From assembly GCA_037367405.1 (NCBI GenBank), contig JAZKJV010011400.1, forward strand, positions 6,136,501-6,200,500: 64,000 nucleotides of DNA. The letters are read 5' to 3'. This document shows, one piece after another, positions 8,629 to 16,924 of the stretch (position 1 is its first letter; the number at the start of each line of letters is the position of its first letter). This stretch comes from Ottelia alismoides. Its lineage: Eukaryota > Streptophyta > Magnoliopsida > Alismatales > Hydrocharitaceae. The notes beneath the pieces were generated by a model. That model was given only the letters and a program-made list of their open reading frames with translations. It had not been told where the DNA came from and made no database searches. The translations under genes and the position numbers were made by a program.

Positions 8629-9668
8629 GAATTGCTGCGCGCGGTGGGCTTTATCGTGCATCGTTGATCGGTTGGTTGGGCATACTGCTGACCAGCGGCT
8701 GCGTGCCGCGCGCCGAAAATGAAGTCGTGGTTTACTCAGCCGCTGATCGCGAGATCGCCACACCGATTATGGCGGCCTTTGAACGCCGCCATCCCAAGAC
8801 TACCTTGGCAGCTACCTACGATGTCGAATCGACCAAGACGGTGGGGTTGGTTAATCGAATCGAGAACGAAGCCAGCCAGCCGCGCTGCGATCTGTTCTGG
8901 AACAACGAAATCCTGCACACGCTGCGATTGGAATCAGCGGGACTGCTGCAAAGTGCCAAGTGGTCGGTCCCGGCCGATTGGCCCAAGAACATGCGCTCGC
9001 CCAAGAACAACTGGATCGCCTTTGCAGCTCGGGCACGCATCTTGATCGTCAACCGCAAGGTGTTACCCGATGCGGCGCAGTGGCCCACTTCGGTCATGGA
9101 CCTGGCCGACCCACAGTGGAAGCAGCAATGCGCCGTCGCCCTGCCACTGTTTGGAACTACAGCCACGCACTTTGTGGTGTTGCAGAGCAAGCTGGGCGAA
9201 CCAGCCGCGACTGACTTTTTTACTCGGGTCAAGGATAACGCGGTCGTGCTCTCTGGCAACAAACAAGTGGCTCAAGCAGTATCCTCTGGCCAGGTCGCTT
9301 TTGGCCTTACAGACACCGATGACGCGCTGATCGAACAAGACAACGGTTTGGCTGTGGCCATCGTCTTTCCCGATCAGGCAGAGGGCCAACTCGGAACCTT
9401 GCTGATCCCAAACACTTTGGCCGTCATCAAAGGTGCTCGTCACCCGGTGGCCGCTGGGCAATTGGCTGATTACTTGCTGAGTGAAGACATCGAAGGTCGC
9501 CTGGCCATGAGCCCCAGTGGCAACATACCGATTCGCCCCAATCATCCCCAGAAGTCCCGGGCCAATCCACCAGCGGGTACACGTTTTATGGATGTTGATT
9601 TTTCAGCAGCCGCCCAGCAGTGGGAAGCGGCCAGCACCAACCTGCGAAAGATCTATCGTGGGCAGTAG
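8556..9668 (+). CDS. Iron(III)-type ABC solute-binding lipoprotein
   Basis: 370 aa as drawn from GTG at 8556, but the true start is unclear. The lipobox LLTSGC (Cys about 49) implies initiation within roughly 25-30 residues upstream, near 8620-8635, where only unusual start codons are available. After the lipid anchor the sequence VVVYSAADREIATPIMAAFE and the DLFWNNEILHT and FGLTDTDDALI segments fit the FbpA/AfuA-like extracellular solute-binding family (cluster D). No permease or ATPase for it lies nearby. The 3' end overlaps the next gene by 11 bp, so the two are probably translated together. Confidence 0.8.
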   Translation: MGDRRPVCLVGNVPYWSGLIIAVLRIAARGGLYRASLIGWLGILLTSGCVPRAENEVVVYSAADREIATPIMAAFERRHPKTTLAATYDVESTKTVGLVNRIENEASQPRCDLFWNNEILHTLRLESAGLLQSAKWSVPADWPKNMRSPKNNWIAFAARARILIVNRKVLPDAAQWPTSVMDLADPQWKQQCAVALPLFGTTATHFVVLQSKLGEPAATDFFTRVKDNAVVLSGNKQVAQAVSSGQVAFGLTDTDDALIEQDNGLAVAIVFPDQAEGQLGTLLIPNTLAVIKGARHPVAAGQLADYLLSEDIEGRLAMSPSGNIPIRPNHPQKSRANPPAGTRFMDVDFSAAAQQWEAASTNLRKIYRGQ

Positions 9669-10941
9669 CCAGCGGTTTGTGTGGGGATGCCTGGTTGCCT
9701 GGCTGGCCCTGGCGCCCTGCCCTACCCTGTGGGCTCAGTCCGCTTCGACCCTGCAATTACTCGATGCAACCCTACCACAAACTCTGCTAGTGGACATCGA
9801 TCGCGCCGGCAACCTGGTATTCCAATCGCCGACCGAGCAGAAAGTCGTGCCTGGCGACGAAATCGTGTGGTGGCGACGTCCAGGGACGCTGACCACACAA
9901 GCTAGTGTTGGGCTAGCAGACGGTTCCTGGCTGAGCGGCCGCATTGCCTGGTCGAGCAATCAACGCTTGCAGCTCAGCAGCGATTGGTTCGATGTGCTGG
10001 AATTGGATTTGAATCAACTGCGAGCCATCATCTTCCAGCCCTCTCCTGGTGTGCGACAGAACATCGAACTGCAGTCCCAAATGCTGGGCCATGTCGGTTC
10101 GACTGACAAGGTCTGGAAGAAACGTGGCGAGCCAGCCACGGGAGTCGTGCAGTCGCAAGCGGTACCGCCCAAGCCGGGCAGCAGCGCGCGCCGCGTGGCC
10201 TGGTCGCTCAAGCCCGACAAGAGCGAGACCCAAGTTGCCCTCAACGATGACGACCTGGTCGGTATCGCATTCAGTCCCATCTTGCGGGCTGGCTTGCCCG
10301 AAAATGACAGCCGCCTGCAAATGACTCTAACCGACTCGTCGCGACTGAAGGTCACGCGGTTGAAACGTTTGGATGATGGTCGCGTGGAACTGGCCTTGGA
10401 CGCGAATCTGAAACTCACGACCATCGATTCGTCGATGGAGTTCGCGCTATCGATTACAGAGCTGTCAGGCCATAGCAACCAAGCGACGTGGCTGAGCGAC
10501 CAAGAGCCAGCGCGGTATCGCTTGCTGAACAGTGCCAGTCGAGTTGCCTGGCCGCTGGGACAGAACCGCGATTTGTTTGGCAAGCCTTTATATGCCAACC
10601 AGTTGCCGATCGATAAAGCCCTGGTGATCCATGCGCCGGCGCAAGTGGCCTACAGGTGGGATGGCCGGCCAGCCCGCTTCTTGACCACGCTTAGTTTGCT
10701 CAGCGAAGCTACCAGCGGCGCTTTGCCGCCCAAACCTGGTAGCGTCAAGTTTCAAGTGCTGGTGGGCAAGAGCAATCAGCTTACCAGCGTCTACCAATCG
10801 CCACTGGTGCAATCCGACCAGCCGCCCATCGATGTGGCCATCGATGTCAGTGGTGCTCAGTTAATCGTATTGCTGGTGGAGCCAGCCGAAGACGGCCCCT
10901 TGGGCGATCACCTGCTGCTAAGAGACCCACGCCTAAAGTAG
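9658..10941 (+). CDS. Secreted NPCBM-like protein
   Basis: 427 aa. GTG at 9658 is chosen because it gives a signal peptide (MGSSQRFVWGCLVAWLALA, cleavage near LWAQ) and overlaps the previous stop by 11 bp. The middle part is beta-rich without a recognised domain. The last about 115 residues (IHAPAQVAYRWDG, VKFQVLVGKSNQL, VYQSPLV, IDVSGAQLIVLLVEP) resemble the NPCBM carbohydrate-binding jelly roll common in planctomycete exported proteins. A role in binding glycans at the surface is inference. Its tight link to the iron-type binding lipoprotein is unexplained. Confidence 0.7.
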   Translation: MGSSQRFVWGCLVAWLALAPCPTLWAQSASTLQLLDATLPQTLLVDIDRAGNLVFQSPTEQKVVPGDEIVWWRRPGTLTTQASVGLADGSWLSGRIAWSSNQRLQLSSDWFDVLELDLNQLRAIIFQPSPGVRQNIELQSQMLGHVGSTDKVWKKRGEPATGVVQSQAVPPKPGSSARRVAWSLKPDKSETQVALNDDDLVGIAFSPILRAGLPENDSRLQMTLTDSSRLKVTRLKRLDDGRVELALDANLKLTTIDSSMEFALSITELSGHSNQATWLSDQEPARYRLLNSASRVAWPLGQNRDLFGKPLYANQLPIDKALVIHAPAQVAYRWDGRPARFLTTLSLLSEATSGALPPKPGSVKFQVLVGKSNQLTSVYQSPLVQSDQPPIDVAIDVSGAQLIVLLVEPAEDGPLGDHLLLRDPRLK

Positions 10942-11184
10942 AGCAGCTCTCCCCGTGACCGCTGGGAGGGCGAGGCCACCGCCGAGCTTTCGGTATGTAT
11001 CACCAAGCAAAGATTCATTGGTGTTAACGGCCTGGCATAAATGGCTTGCGGACGTTCGTCTGCGCTTCGCGCCATGATTCAAAACTCAAATTCCAATGGG
11101 ACCGCATTGGCGCTCCGGGCCCAAGGCTCGGGTGGAACCTCGCCCTCCCATGACCGCTGGTGGAGGTGACGTGCAGGCTCCAAA
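10942..11184. repeat. Copy of the 239-bp intergenic element
   Basis: From about 10948 to 11170 this gap matches the element at 2655-2893 and more closely the copy at 26204-26382. The shared blocks are GATTCATTGGTGTTAACGGC, GGACGTTCGTCTGCGCTTCG, ATGATTCAAAACTCAAATTC, and GGCTCGGGTGGAACCTCGCC. The left terminal repeat is decayed; the right end is GGTGGAGGTGAC. It lies between convergent genes. Confidence 0.75.
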
Positions 11185-11760
11185 CTACTTCAAGCTGCTA
11201 ATTCGCGCGTGCTTCACTTGCATGACAGCTTGCGGAAAGGCTTGATCGACAATCCCTTGATCGGCCAGTTGTTGCCAACTGAGCTGTGAAAGTGGCGTGG
11301 GATCACACGACTTGATCAGCACCAGTTCCTCGGCGCTGACCATTGCGGCCAACAGCGCCGCCAGGGAGTCGCTGGTCGTGGCCCAACCAATGGGCAGCGG
11401 GGAATGTTGATCGTAGAAAGCTCTAACATGCACTAGCGCCTGGCCTCGTCCGCGATCAGTCCACTCTTGAAGTTGTGACGCGCTGCATAATTGATCCCAG
11501 TCCGGTAGTTGCGAGGCCACCAGGGAGACACTGACGTTCATCAGGTCGATGCATAGCCAATGCAACAAAGCATCGGGATAGCTGTTGACTGATGCTAATT
11601 GCCGGATGGCATCAACGGGCGGACCGCCGCCTACCAAGACCAGCGACCGGGCGGGCGATTGTCGCGCGATCCAGGCTGGCAGCGCCGCACCATAGCCGGG
11701 TTGTTCCAAGACGCTTCCACCGAGTTTGATGACGCGAATGGCGGACGGTGGACTGCTCAT
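11185..11760 (-). CDS. Amino-acid-kinase-fold protein (possible MfnE-like kinase)
   Basis: 191 aa. The N-terminal IRVIKLGGSVLE and the following LVLVGGGPPVDAIRQL are the nucleotide and substrate loops of the amino acid kinase superfamily, and the late TTSDSLAALLAA and ELVLIKSCDP fit the same fold. The short length is smaller than glutamate or aspartate kinases and comparable with the archaeal MfnE group. Planctomycetes and methylotrophs carry such kinases in tetrahydromethanopterin C1 gene sets, so MfnE-like is a reasonable but unproved guess. The start codon overlaps the stop of the upstream cyanophycinase gene (ATGA), indicating translational coupling. Confidence 0.7.
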   Translation of the reverse strand: MSSPPSAIRVIKLGGSVLEQPGYGAALPAWIARQSPARSLVLVGGGPPVDAIRQLASVNSYPDALLHWLCIDLMNVSVSLVASQLPDWDQLCSASQLQEWTDRGRGQALVHVRAFYDQHSPLPIGWATTSDSLAALLAAMVSAEELVLIKSCDPTPLSQLSWQQLADQGIVDQAFPQAVMQVKHARISSLK

Positions 11761-13499
11761 CAGAAGCCAAACTTCAAAATATCAAAGAGGACGCTGGCCA
11801 ACTCGTGACGCGTGATTGGCTGGGTGCCGCGGAGTTCGATTGTATTCAGCCGGTCCGACAGGCTTGGTTCCAACATGTCGCGGTCGCGAGCGGCCAGTTT
11901 GCGCAGGGCATGGACTGCTTGATCACAGGTGGCTGCTTCGTCGGGGCGAAAGTTCTGCGAGTCATCCACGCCTATAAAGCCGGCGGCCACCGCGCGGTAG
12001 ATCTCTTCCCCGGCCATCGAATGCGCATCCACATCGTGGATCTGGGTAGTCGAAAGATTGGCCGCATGCAGATGAGCGCTACGCGCCATGGCTGTAGCCA
12101 GTTGGCCACGCGTCAGGGATTCCGATCCCCGAAAACGCCGCTGATCATCCAACGGCATTATGCCTCGAAAGGCTAGTGCGCTGATCGCAATTGTGGCCGC
12201 ATCATCGCTGGCCACATCGGTGGGCGTTTGCGTGGCGGACGGTTTTAGACCATTGGTAATCGGTGCGATGTCGACTTGGATACCGATCAGACTATAGGTC
12301 CATTCACCATTGACCTGTCCGACGTGGGCTCGGGTTGAATCGGTCTTGCGCAGACCGAGGCGATATCCGTAGGACCAATCGGGATAGTGTTTCAGCATGA
12401 TTGAATCTTGCGACGACTTTTGATTCTCAGCCAGGCCAGAGATCAATGCAAACTGCGCAGAGCGGCCGGCGCCGATATCGCTGATCAGAAAGTTCCCGTT
12501 GTACTCAGCTTTTTCTATCGGGTGCTCGGACTTGGTGGAATGGATCGTGATGGCGCCGGTTTGTGGATCGAACGTATCACCATCGGACAGCGCGGTCAGG
12601 CGAACACCTTGGATACTATATCCTGTCGGGCTGTCCTGGCCTCGCTGAGGCGTTTGCAGAATGGTAACCAGGCCGGCTCCCAGCACGCGACATCGTCCGC
12701 TGGGCTCCACGATCAGGGCGGTGTTCTCTTCGATACCAAAGCCATAAGGTACCTGGCAATGATCGACCGCGCGAATCAAGCGCGACAGTCGGCCGCGAAA
12801 GTGATAGAAGTGCTGGTCGATAATGCCTGCTTGAAAGAAACCAAAGCCGCGGGTGATAAGCAATCCACGCTGTCGCTGGTCATGGCGAATGCCAAAGTCC
12901 AACGTATCAAAGCCCTCGTCGATCAACATATCCGGCAGTCCCGAGACGGCCAGCATGGTTGCGCTTTGCGCCGAGGCACCGGCGCTGGTACCAGCGATGA
13001 CTCCGCCGCGATCCAATAGTGCGCGGATCTCGGCCAGAAGCGGTGTGTCGCTGCCATCAGGATTGGTCAGAACGCGCACCAGGCGTCGCTGGTCGCCACC
13101 CGAGAGAAAGACACAACTGGCTTGTCGAACCTGGGCCAGAATCGCTGGGTCACTGGTCGACGCCGGCGCGTTGTGCTGGGTCACATCCAACACCTCTGCG
13201 CGCTCGGAGGGTATGCCGAAAGTGCCCAACTCTTTAGCAAACAAGTGTGAGTCCTGTGTCGAGTAGCTGGCCGTGGGCAAGATGGCGATCCTGGCTTGAT
13301 CAACTCCACCCGCCAAACGAATCAGCGTCTCAAACACCGGTCGGTTATCCAGCCGCAGACCACCGCCGACAATGATCAAGTGACCGCGCTGGGAGGTCGC
13401 TGGCTGACCAAAGGTGATAGGTGCATGCGTCATGAATGTGGTCAGCAGTATGAGCCAGCAAAGCGAAACACGACTGATGCGACAAGCCATCCGCAGCAT
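11760..13499 (-). CDS. Exported cyanophycinase-like peptidase with S-layer homology repeats
   Basis: 579 aa. An N-terminal signal segment is followed by a peptidase S51/cyanophycinase domain (about 38-330): HLIIVGGG, FLSGGDQRRLVR, the nucleophile elbow GTSAGA (Ser172), and the IDQHF and GFGIEENTALIV segments. Cyanophycinases cleave the Asp-Arg storage polymer cyanophycin; related S51 enzymes are dipeptidases. The C-terminal 140 residues look like three S-layer homology repeats (ITRHEL, LTRGQLATAM, NFRPDEAATCDQAV), which would tie the enzyme to the cell envelope. Translation is coupled to the kinase-fold gene by an ATGA overlap. Confidence 0.85.
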   Translation of the reverse strand: MLRMACRISRVSLCWLILLTTFMTHAPITFGQPATSQRGHLIIVGGGLRLDNRPVFETLIRLAGGVDQARIAILPTASYSTQDSHLFAKELGTFGIPSERAEVLDVTQHNAPASTSDPAILAQVRQASCVFLSGGDQRRLVRVLTNPDGSDTPLLAEIRALLDRGGVIAGTSAGASAQSATMLAVSGLPDMLIDEGFDTLDFGIRHDQRQRGLLITRGFGFFQAGIIDQHFYHFRGRLSRLIRAVDHCQVPYGFGIEENTALIVEPSGRCRVLGAGLVTILQTPQRGQDSPTGYSIQGVRLTALSDGDTFDPQTGAITIHSTKSEHPIEKAEYNGNFLISDIGAGRSAQFALISGLAENQKSSQDSIMLKHYPDWSYGYRLGLRKTDSTRAHVGQVNGEWTYSLIGIQVDIAPITNGLKPSATQTPTDVASDDAATIAISALAFRGIMPLDDQRRFRGSESLTRGQLATAMARSAHLHAANLSTTQIHDVDAHSMAGEEIYRAVAAGFIGVDDSQNFRPDEAATCDQAVHALRKLAARDRDMLEPSLSDRLNTIELRGTQPITRHELASVLFDILKFGF

Positions 13500-13729
13500 A
13501 CCTCGGATAAAAGTTTAAGTGGGGTGCGGGGACGCGTTACCGAATCAATCATAATCCGAACCGTCTGAAGGCCGTAATTTGGCTACTCTTGGCCGATGCT
13601 TTGACCGACTTCATCACCAATGACGGTCACAGGTGCCTGGGGTACTTCATCCATGACCGGCAAGAGAGCCCGTCCAACGTCACCGTCCCTTCATTAATCC
13701 ATCTGGACTGAATCACCAGTTCGTTAATT
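13500..13729. other. Intergenic DNA, no recognised feature
   Basis: About 230 bp between the minus-strand cyanophycinase start and the repeat element at 13730. I see no gene, no strong hairpin and no clear promoter. It should contain the promoter of the cyanophycinase operon near 13510-13560, but I cannot place the boxes with confidence. Confidence 0.4.
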
Positions 13730-13875
13730 GGACAGCGCCACTTGGCAAGCTGGGCAAGCTCACTGGATGAAGTCTTCGTAGCCACCGCTGCCAAGCGGTG
13801 GAAAGCGTTAACTTTCACGTCCACCGTCTGGCAGGCGGTGGCTACGCAGCCTACCAAGCGGCGCTGTCCAGTTAA
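13725..13875. mobile_element. MITE-like element with 22-bp terminal inverted repeats
   Basis: The left end TTAATTGGACAGCGCCACTT (from about 13724) and the right end, which reads TTAACTGGACAGCGCCGCTT on the minus strand (to about 13873), form an inverted repeat of about 22 bp with two mismatches. Inside, 13778-13846 is a full GTAGCCACCG hairpin of the dispersed family. There is no transposase. The right terminus supplies the TAA stop of the adjacent TauE/SafE gene. A second copy of this end, with part of the interior, sits at 26410-26478. Confidence 0.65.
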
Positions 13876-14741
13876 GGTTCGGGTTGGGAATTACGACTGG
13901 CCATCAGCATCATCGTCGCGGTGTAAATGACCACACCCATGACCAGCCATTGGACCAGCGTCAAATCCAGGCTCTTGACCACCACAGCCGCGATAATGAC
14001 ACCCGGGATTCCCAGCAACGTTAACCCCAGGGCTGCGGGCACACTGTAAGCGTCACGCTGGATAAACTGCAGGCTGGCGGCGGGCATCAAAAACGCACAC
14101 GAACCCATCATAATCGGAAATGCACCTTTGGGATCCATGCCCAGCAAACTGACCATTACCAGGATGGGAGCATAGGCACCTACGCCGATGGTCATCAGGG
14201 CCCCAAAAATGACGTTGCCAATCACGCCTACGATCAACTTCCAACCGGTCAGCCCGGTTGCCAGACCTTCCCCCGAGACCCACTGCATCTGTCTGGCAAA
14301 CAAGATGGCTGCGGCACACAGCAGCGCGCTACCCATTCCTAACTGAATCGACCGTTTGGGCAAGCGCGAGACTAAACCTGCGCCCAGCCAGGCACCCAGG
14401 ACCGAGGCCAGGATCAGCAACCACAGCGTTAGCGAATCCACTTCGACTGCCGTGATAAAGAAGAATGCTTGAGCAACTGTGGGCAAGGCATGACCCACGT
14501 TTAATGTGCCTGGAATCAAGCGATCATCGACCGACTTGACCGGGCGATACATGGCGGTGGTGATGGCAAACGATCCGATGCCCAAGGTATCCAAGAAGTC
14601 AGTTATGAAACCGACCAGAGCCTGGTAAGGAGTGGGCGCGGTCCACTGCCGACGTTTGGACAGTGTCACCAACCAGTAACCCGCGAACAGTGCGGCGATG
14701 ATGCCTAGCAGTGAAATCAAAGCCAGCTTAGCGGGCGCCAT
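13872..14741 (-). CDS. TauE/SafE-family sulfite/anion permease
   Basis: 289 aa integral membrane protein with about eight hydrophobic helices arranged as two repeats, typical of TauE/SafE (DUF81). The N-terminal repeat carries GFITDFLDTLGIGSFA, and the C-terminal repeat has FGALMTIGVGAYAPILVM and LGMDPKGAFPIMMGSCAF. Family members export sulfite, sulfoacetate or related anions; the substrate is unknown here. The stop codon lies in the terminal repeat of an adjacent MITE-like element. It lies 30 bp downstream of hisS on the same strand, so read-through transcription is likely. Confidence 0.88.
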   Translation of the reverse strand: MAPAKLALISLLGIIAALFAGYWLVTLSKRRQWTAPTPYQALVGFITDFLDTLGIGSFAITTAMYRPVKSVDDRLIPGTLNVGHALPTVAQAFFFITAVEVDSLTLWLLILASVLGAWLGAGLVSRLPKRSIQLGMGSALLCAAAILFARQMQWVSGEGLATGLTGWKLIVGVIGNVIFGALMTIGVGAYAPILVMVSLLGMDPKGAFPIMMGSCAFLMPAASLQFIQRDAYSVPAALGLTLLGIPGVIIAAVVVKSLDLTLVQWLVMGVVIYTATMMLMASRNSQPEP

Positions 14742-14771
14742 GGTGGGTCCTTGAATGTCTGTTGATGGAGA

Positions 14772-16109
14772 TTAACTCTCCAAGCAGCTATTAACTTTCT
14801 CGATCAGTTCGGTCGCGGAGTCGCGCCAATGCACTTCATGCTTTTCTTCGGTCTTGAGGTTCTTGATCTGGCAATTGCCTTTGGCCAATTCGTCGGGCCC
14901 GGCGATGATGGCCGCGCGAAAACCTCGCTGCGAGGCATACTTTAACTGCGCGCCTAGTTTTTTGGTGTCTGGATAAACCTCCACGCCAATACCGGCAGCC
15001 CGCAAGGTGGCTGCCAATTTCAGATAGTCATGGAAGCCAGACTTTTCGAAGTTCGTCACCAGTACTGGCGCGGCGGCGCGTATTGGCTCGATGCGTCCCA
15101 AAGTCTCCATCGCGGATAACAGTCGATCCAGCCCCAGCGATGCACCAATGCCCGGCAAGTGTTGTTTGGTGTACAGTTCGGCCAGGTTATCGTAGCGCCC
15201 ACCTGAGCAGATACTGCCAATGCCCGGCAGTTCCTTCAGGACCGTTTCATAGATCACACCGGTGTAGTAGTCGAGACCGCGGGCGATACTGACATCCAGT
15301 TGAAAACGCTCTTCAGAGATCCCGCAAGCCTTGAGTGCCGAGACGAGTTCCGCCATGCGTTCGATACCTGCCAGGCCGATTTCGTTGCCAGAAAGCAAAC
15401 TGGTCAATTGTTTCAACACCGAGTCGGCATCGCCGGCAATGCCGGCAAACTGCAGGATTTGATGGGCTTGTTGGTCATTGACTCCGGCTGTTTGAGCCAT
15501 TTCGGCGATCACGCCGGCGGCTTGGATCTTTTCCAGTTTGTCCAGCGCCCGCAGGATCGGCACACTTTTATCCGCCAGATCCAGTTTGTTCAGCAAGCCA
15601 TTGAGGACCTGGCGATTATTGATGCGCAGCGAAAAATCGCCCACGTTAATCGCTGACAATAAATCGTGAATGACCAGCGCAGTTTCAATATCTGCCGATA
15701 CCGATTCGGTACCGATCGTATCGAAGTCGCACTGCACAAACTCGCGAAAACGACCCGCCTGTGGACGCTCGCCGCGCCACACCGGGGCGATATGATACCG
15801 CTTGAACGGCAAGCCCAGCGTGTTGGCATGCTGGGCGGCAAAGCGAGCCAGCGGTACTGTTAAATCGAATCGCAAACCGACCTGTCGTCCACCGTTATCT
15901 TCGAAACGATAGATTTGCCGATCCGTCTCGTCACTACCTTTACCCAGCAGAACCTCCAGCAGTTCCAGGGCCGGAGTGTCGATGGGACAGAAACCATAAC
16001 TGCGGTACACCTTCCGCGCGGTCTCCATCAACTTCTCGCGCGGCATCATTGTTTCTGGCAGGTAGTCGCGAAAACCTTGAAGCGTCCGTGGCTCGATTCG
16101 CTGGTTCAT
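14772..16109 (-). CDS. hisS: Histidine--tRNA ligase
   Basis: 445 aa class II synthetase that charges tRNA-His in the cytoplasm. Seen are the N-terminal QGFRDYLPE (motif 1 region), motif 2 around VWRGERPQAGRFREFVQCD, the histidine-specific RGLDYYTG segment, and motif 3 GASLGLDRLL. A C-terminal anticodon-binding domain follows with VLVTNF, GVEVYPDTKKLGAQLKYA and a QIKNLKT segment. The length is within the usual range and nothing appears missing. The ATG start at 16109 follows a short leader after the YkgJ-like gene. It is followed at 30 bp by the TauE/SafE gene. Confidence 0.97.
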   Translation of the reverse strand: MNQRIEPRTLQGFRDYLPETMMPREKLMETARKVYRSYGFCPIDTPALELLEVLLGKGSDETDRQIYRFEDNGGRQVGLRFDLTVPLARFAAQHANTLGLPFKRYHIAPVWRGERPQAGRFREFVQCDFDTIGTESVSADIETALVIHDLLSAINVGDFSLRINNRQVLNGLLNKLDLADKSVPILRALDKLEKIQAAGVIAEMAQTAGVNDQQAHQILQFAGIAGDADSVLKQLTSLLSGNEIGLAGIERMAELVSALKACGISEERFQLDVSIARGLDYYTGVIYETVLKELPGIGSICSGGRYDNLAELYTKQHLPGIGASLGLDRLLSAMETLGRIEPIRAAAPVLVTNFEKSGFHDYLKLAATLRAAGIGVEVYPDTKKLGAQLKYASQRGFRAAIIAGPDELAKGNCQIKNLKTEEKHEVHWRDSATELIEKVNSCLES

Positions 16110-16158
16110 GAGGCAAAACTGATTCTAAGTTGAATAGTGGCGTGGTCTGTCCGATAGC

Positions 16159-16599
16159 CTAAGAGAGGATCGGCAGGAGTTCTGGTTCGGGGGATCGCAG
16201 TTTGTCCATTTGCGTATGCTGCAACGTGGCCTCGACGTACTCCACAACTTGCTCGGCCGTTTCGAAGTAATGGTCGTAAACGCCATCGTCATCGAACTCA
16301 CAAGCATCCGTGGTGTAATCGCGGCAAATCTGCGGGCGAGTCGAATAGATGCCGCATCGATTATCGCTCTGCAAGTGTTTGCAAACGGTGTGAACCAGCA
16401 GGTACCAACTATCGTCTTCCACAAACACGCTGGCCCGATCGTGCAGCAGGTACCAGCGCATAAAGTCGAAATCTCGGTGCTCTTCCGGCTTGTCTATCGC
16501 CAATGCAAAGTAGCGGCAGCACTTGGCTGGGCAGTGATCGCACAAACAATCGCCGGCGGGCACATTATCGCGACACATTCGCTTCTTAACCACGTTCAT
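16159..16599 (-). CDS. YkgJ-family cysteine cluster protein
   Basis: 146 aa from ATG 16599 (MNVVKKRMC), preceded directly by AAGGAG; a longer frame reaches 16701 but lacks support and runs into a repeat. Cysteines are arranged as CLCDHCPAKCC, then HTVCKHL, CGIYSTRPQICRDY and a late DACEFDD. This matches the putative zinc- or iron-chelating CxxCxxCC domain (YkgJ/UPF0153). The function is unknown; a metal site is the only safe inference. It is upstream of hisS on the same strand, 49 bp away. Confidence 0.85.
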   Translation of the reverse strand: MNVVKKRMCRDNVPAGDCLCDHCPAKCCRYFALAIDKPEEHRDFDFMRWYLLHDRASVFVEDDSWYLLVHTVCKHLQSDNRCGIYSTRPQICRDYTTDACEFDDDGVYDHYFETAEQVVEYVEATLQHTQMDKLRSPEPELLPILS

Positions 16600-16924
16600 C
16601 TCCTTACTACTGGGCAACGGTGTGGCAACCTGGGCAGAGTATGACTTGAGTTGCCACCGGAGTCCAGCACCGTAGAGCGTCTGTCCCCAGACGCTGAGCA
16701 CCCGCTAACCGTAGAGCGTCTGTCCTCGGACGCTGAGCACCCGCTAACCAAAGTATCGTCAGACCAATCGACCAGATCGTCGATACCCAATGAATCCTCG
16801 TCCGCGCTCCCAGCCGAAGGCTCGGCAGGCGACTCGCCCTCCCAGACCGTACGGTAGCTGACCATTGTGGGCACCCTAAAGCGAGAGTATCATCCACTCG
16901 GCGAGTTTTACTGCAGGGGATGCG
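16600..16924. repeat. Direct repeats and hairpins in divergent promoter region
   Basis: Two nearly identical 39-bp units at about 16668-16746 begin CGTAGAGCGTCTGTC and end CGCTGAGCACCCGCTAAC. Each contains an AGAGCGTCTG/CAGACGCT hairpin, the same family as 55773-55935 and 30508-30532. A block AGCCGAAGGCTCGGCAG (16811-16827) recurs at 30669-30687 within a similar context. The promoter of the rhamnose operon should lie between about 16860 and 16910. A GGGGA at 16916-16920 serves the first gene. Confidence 0.6.
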
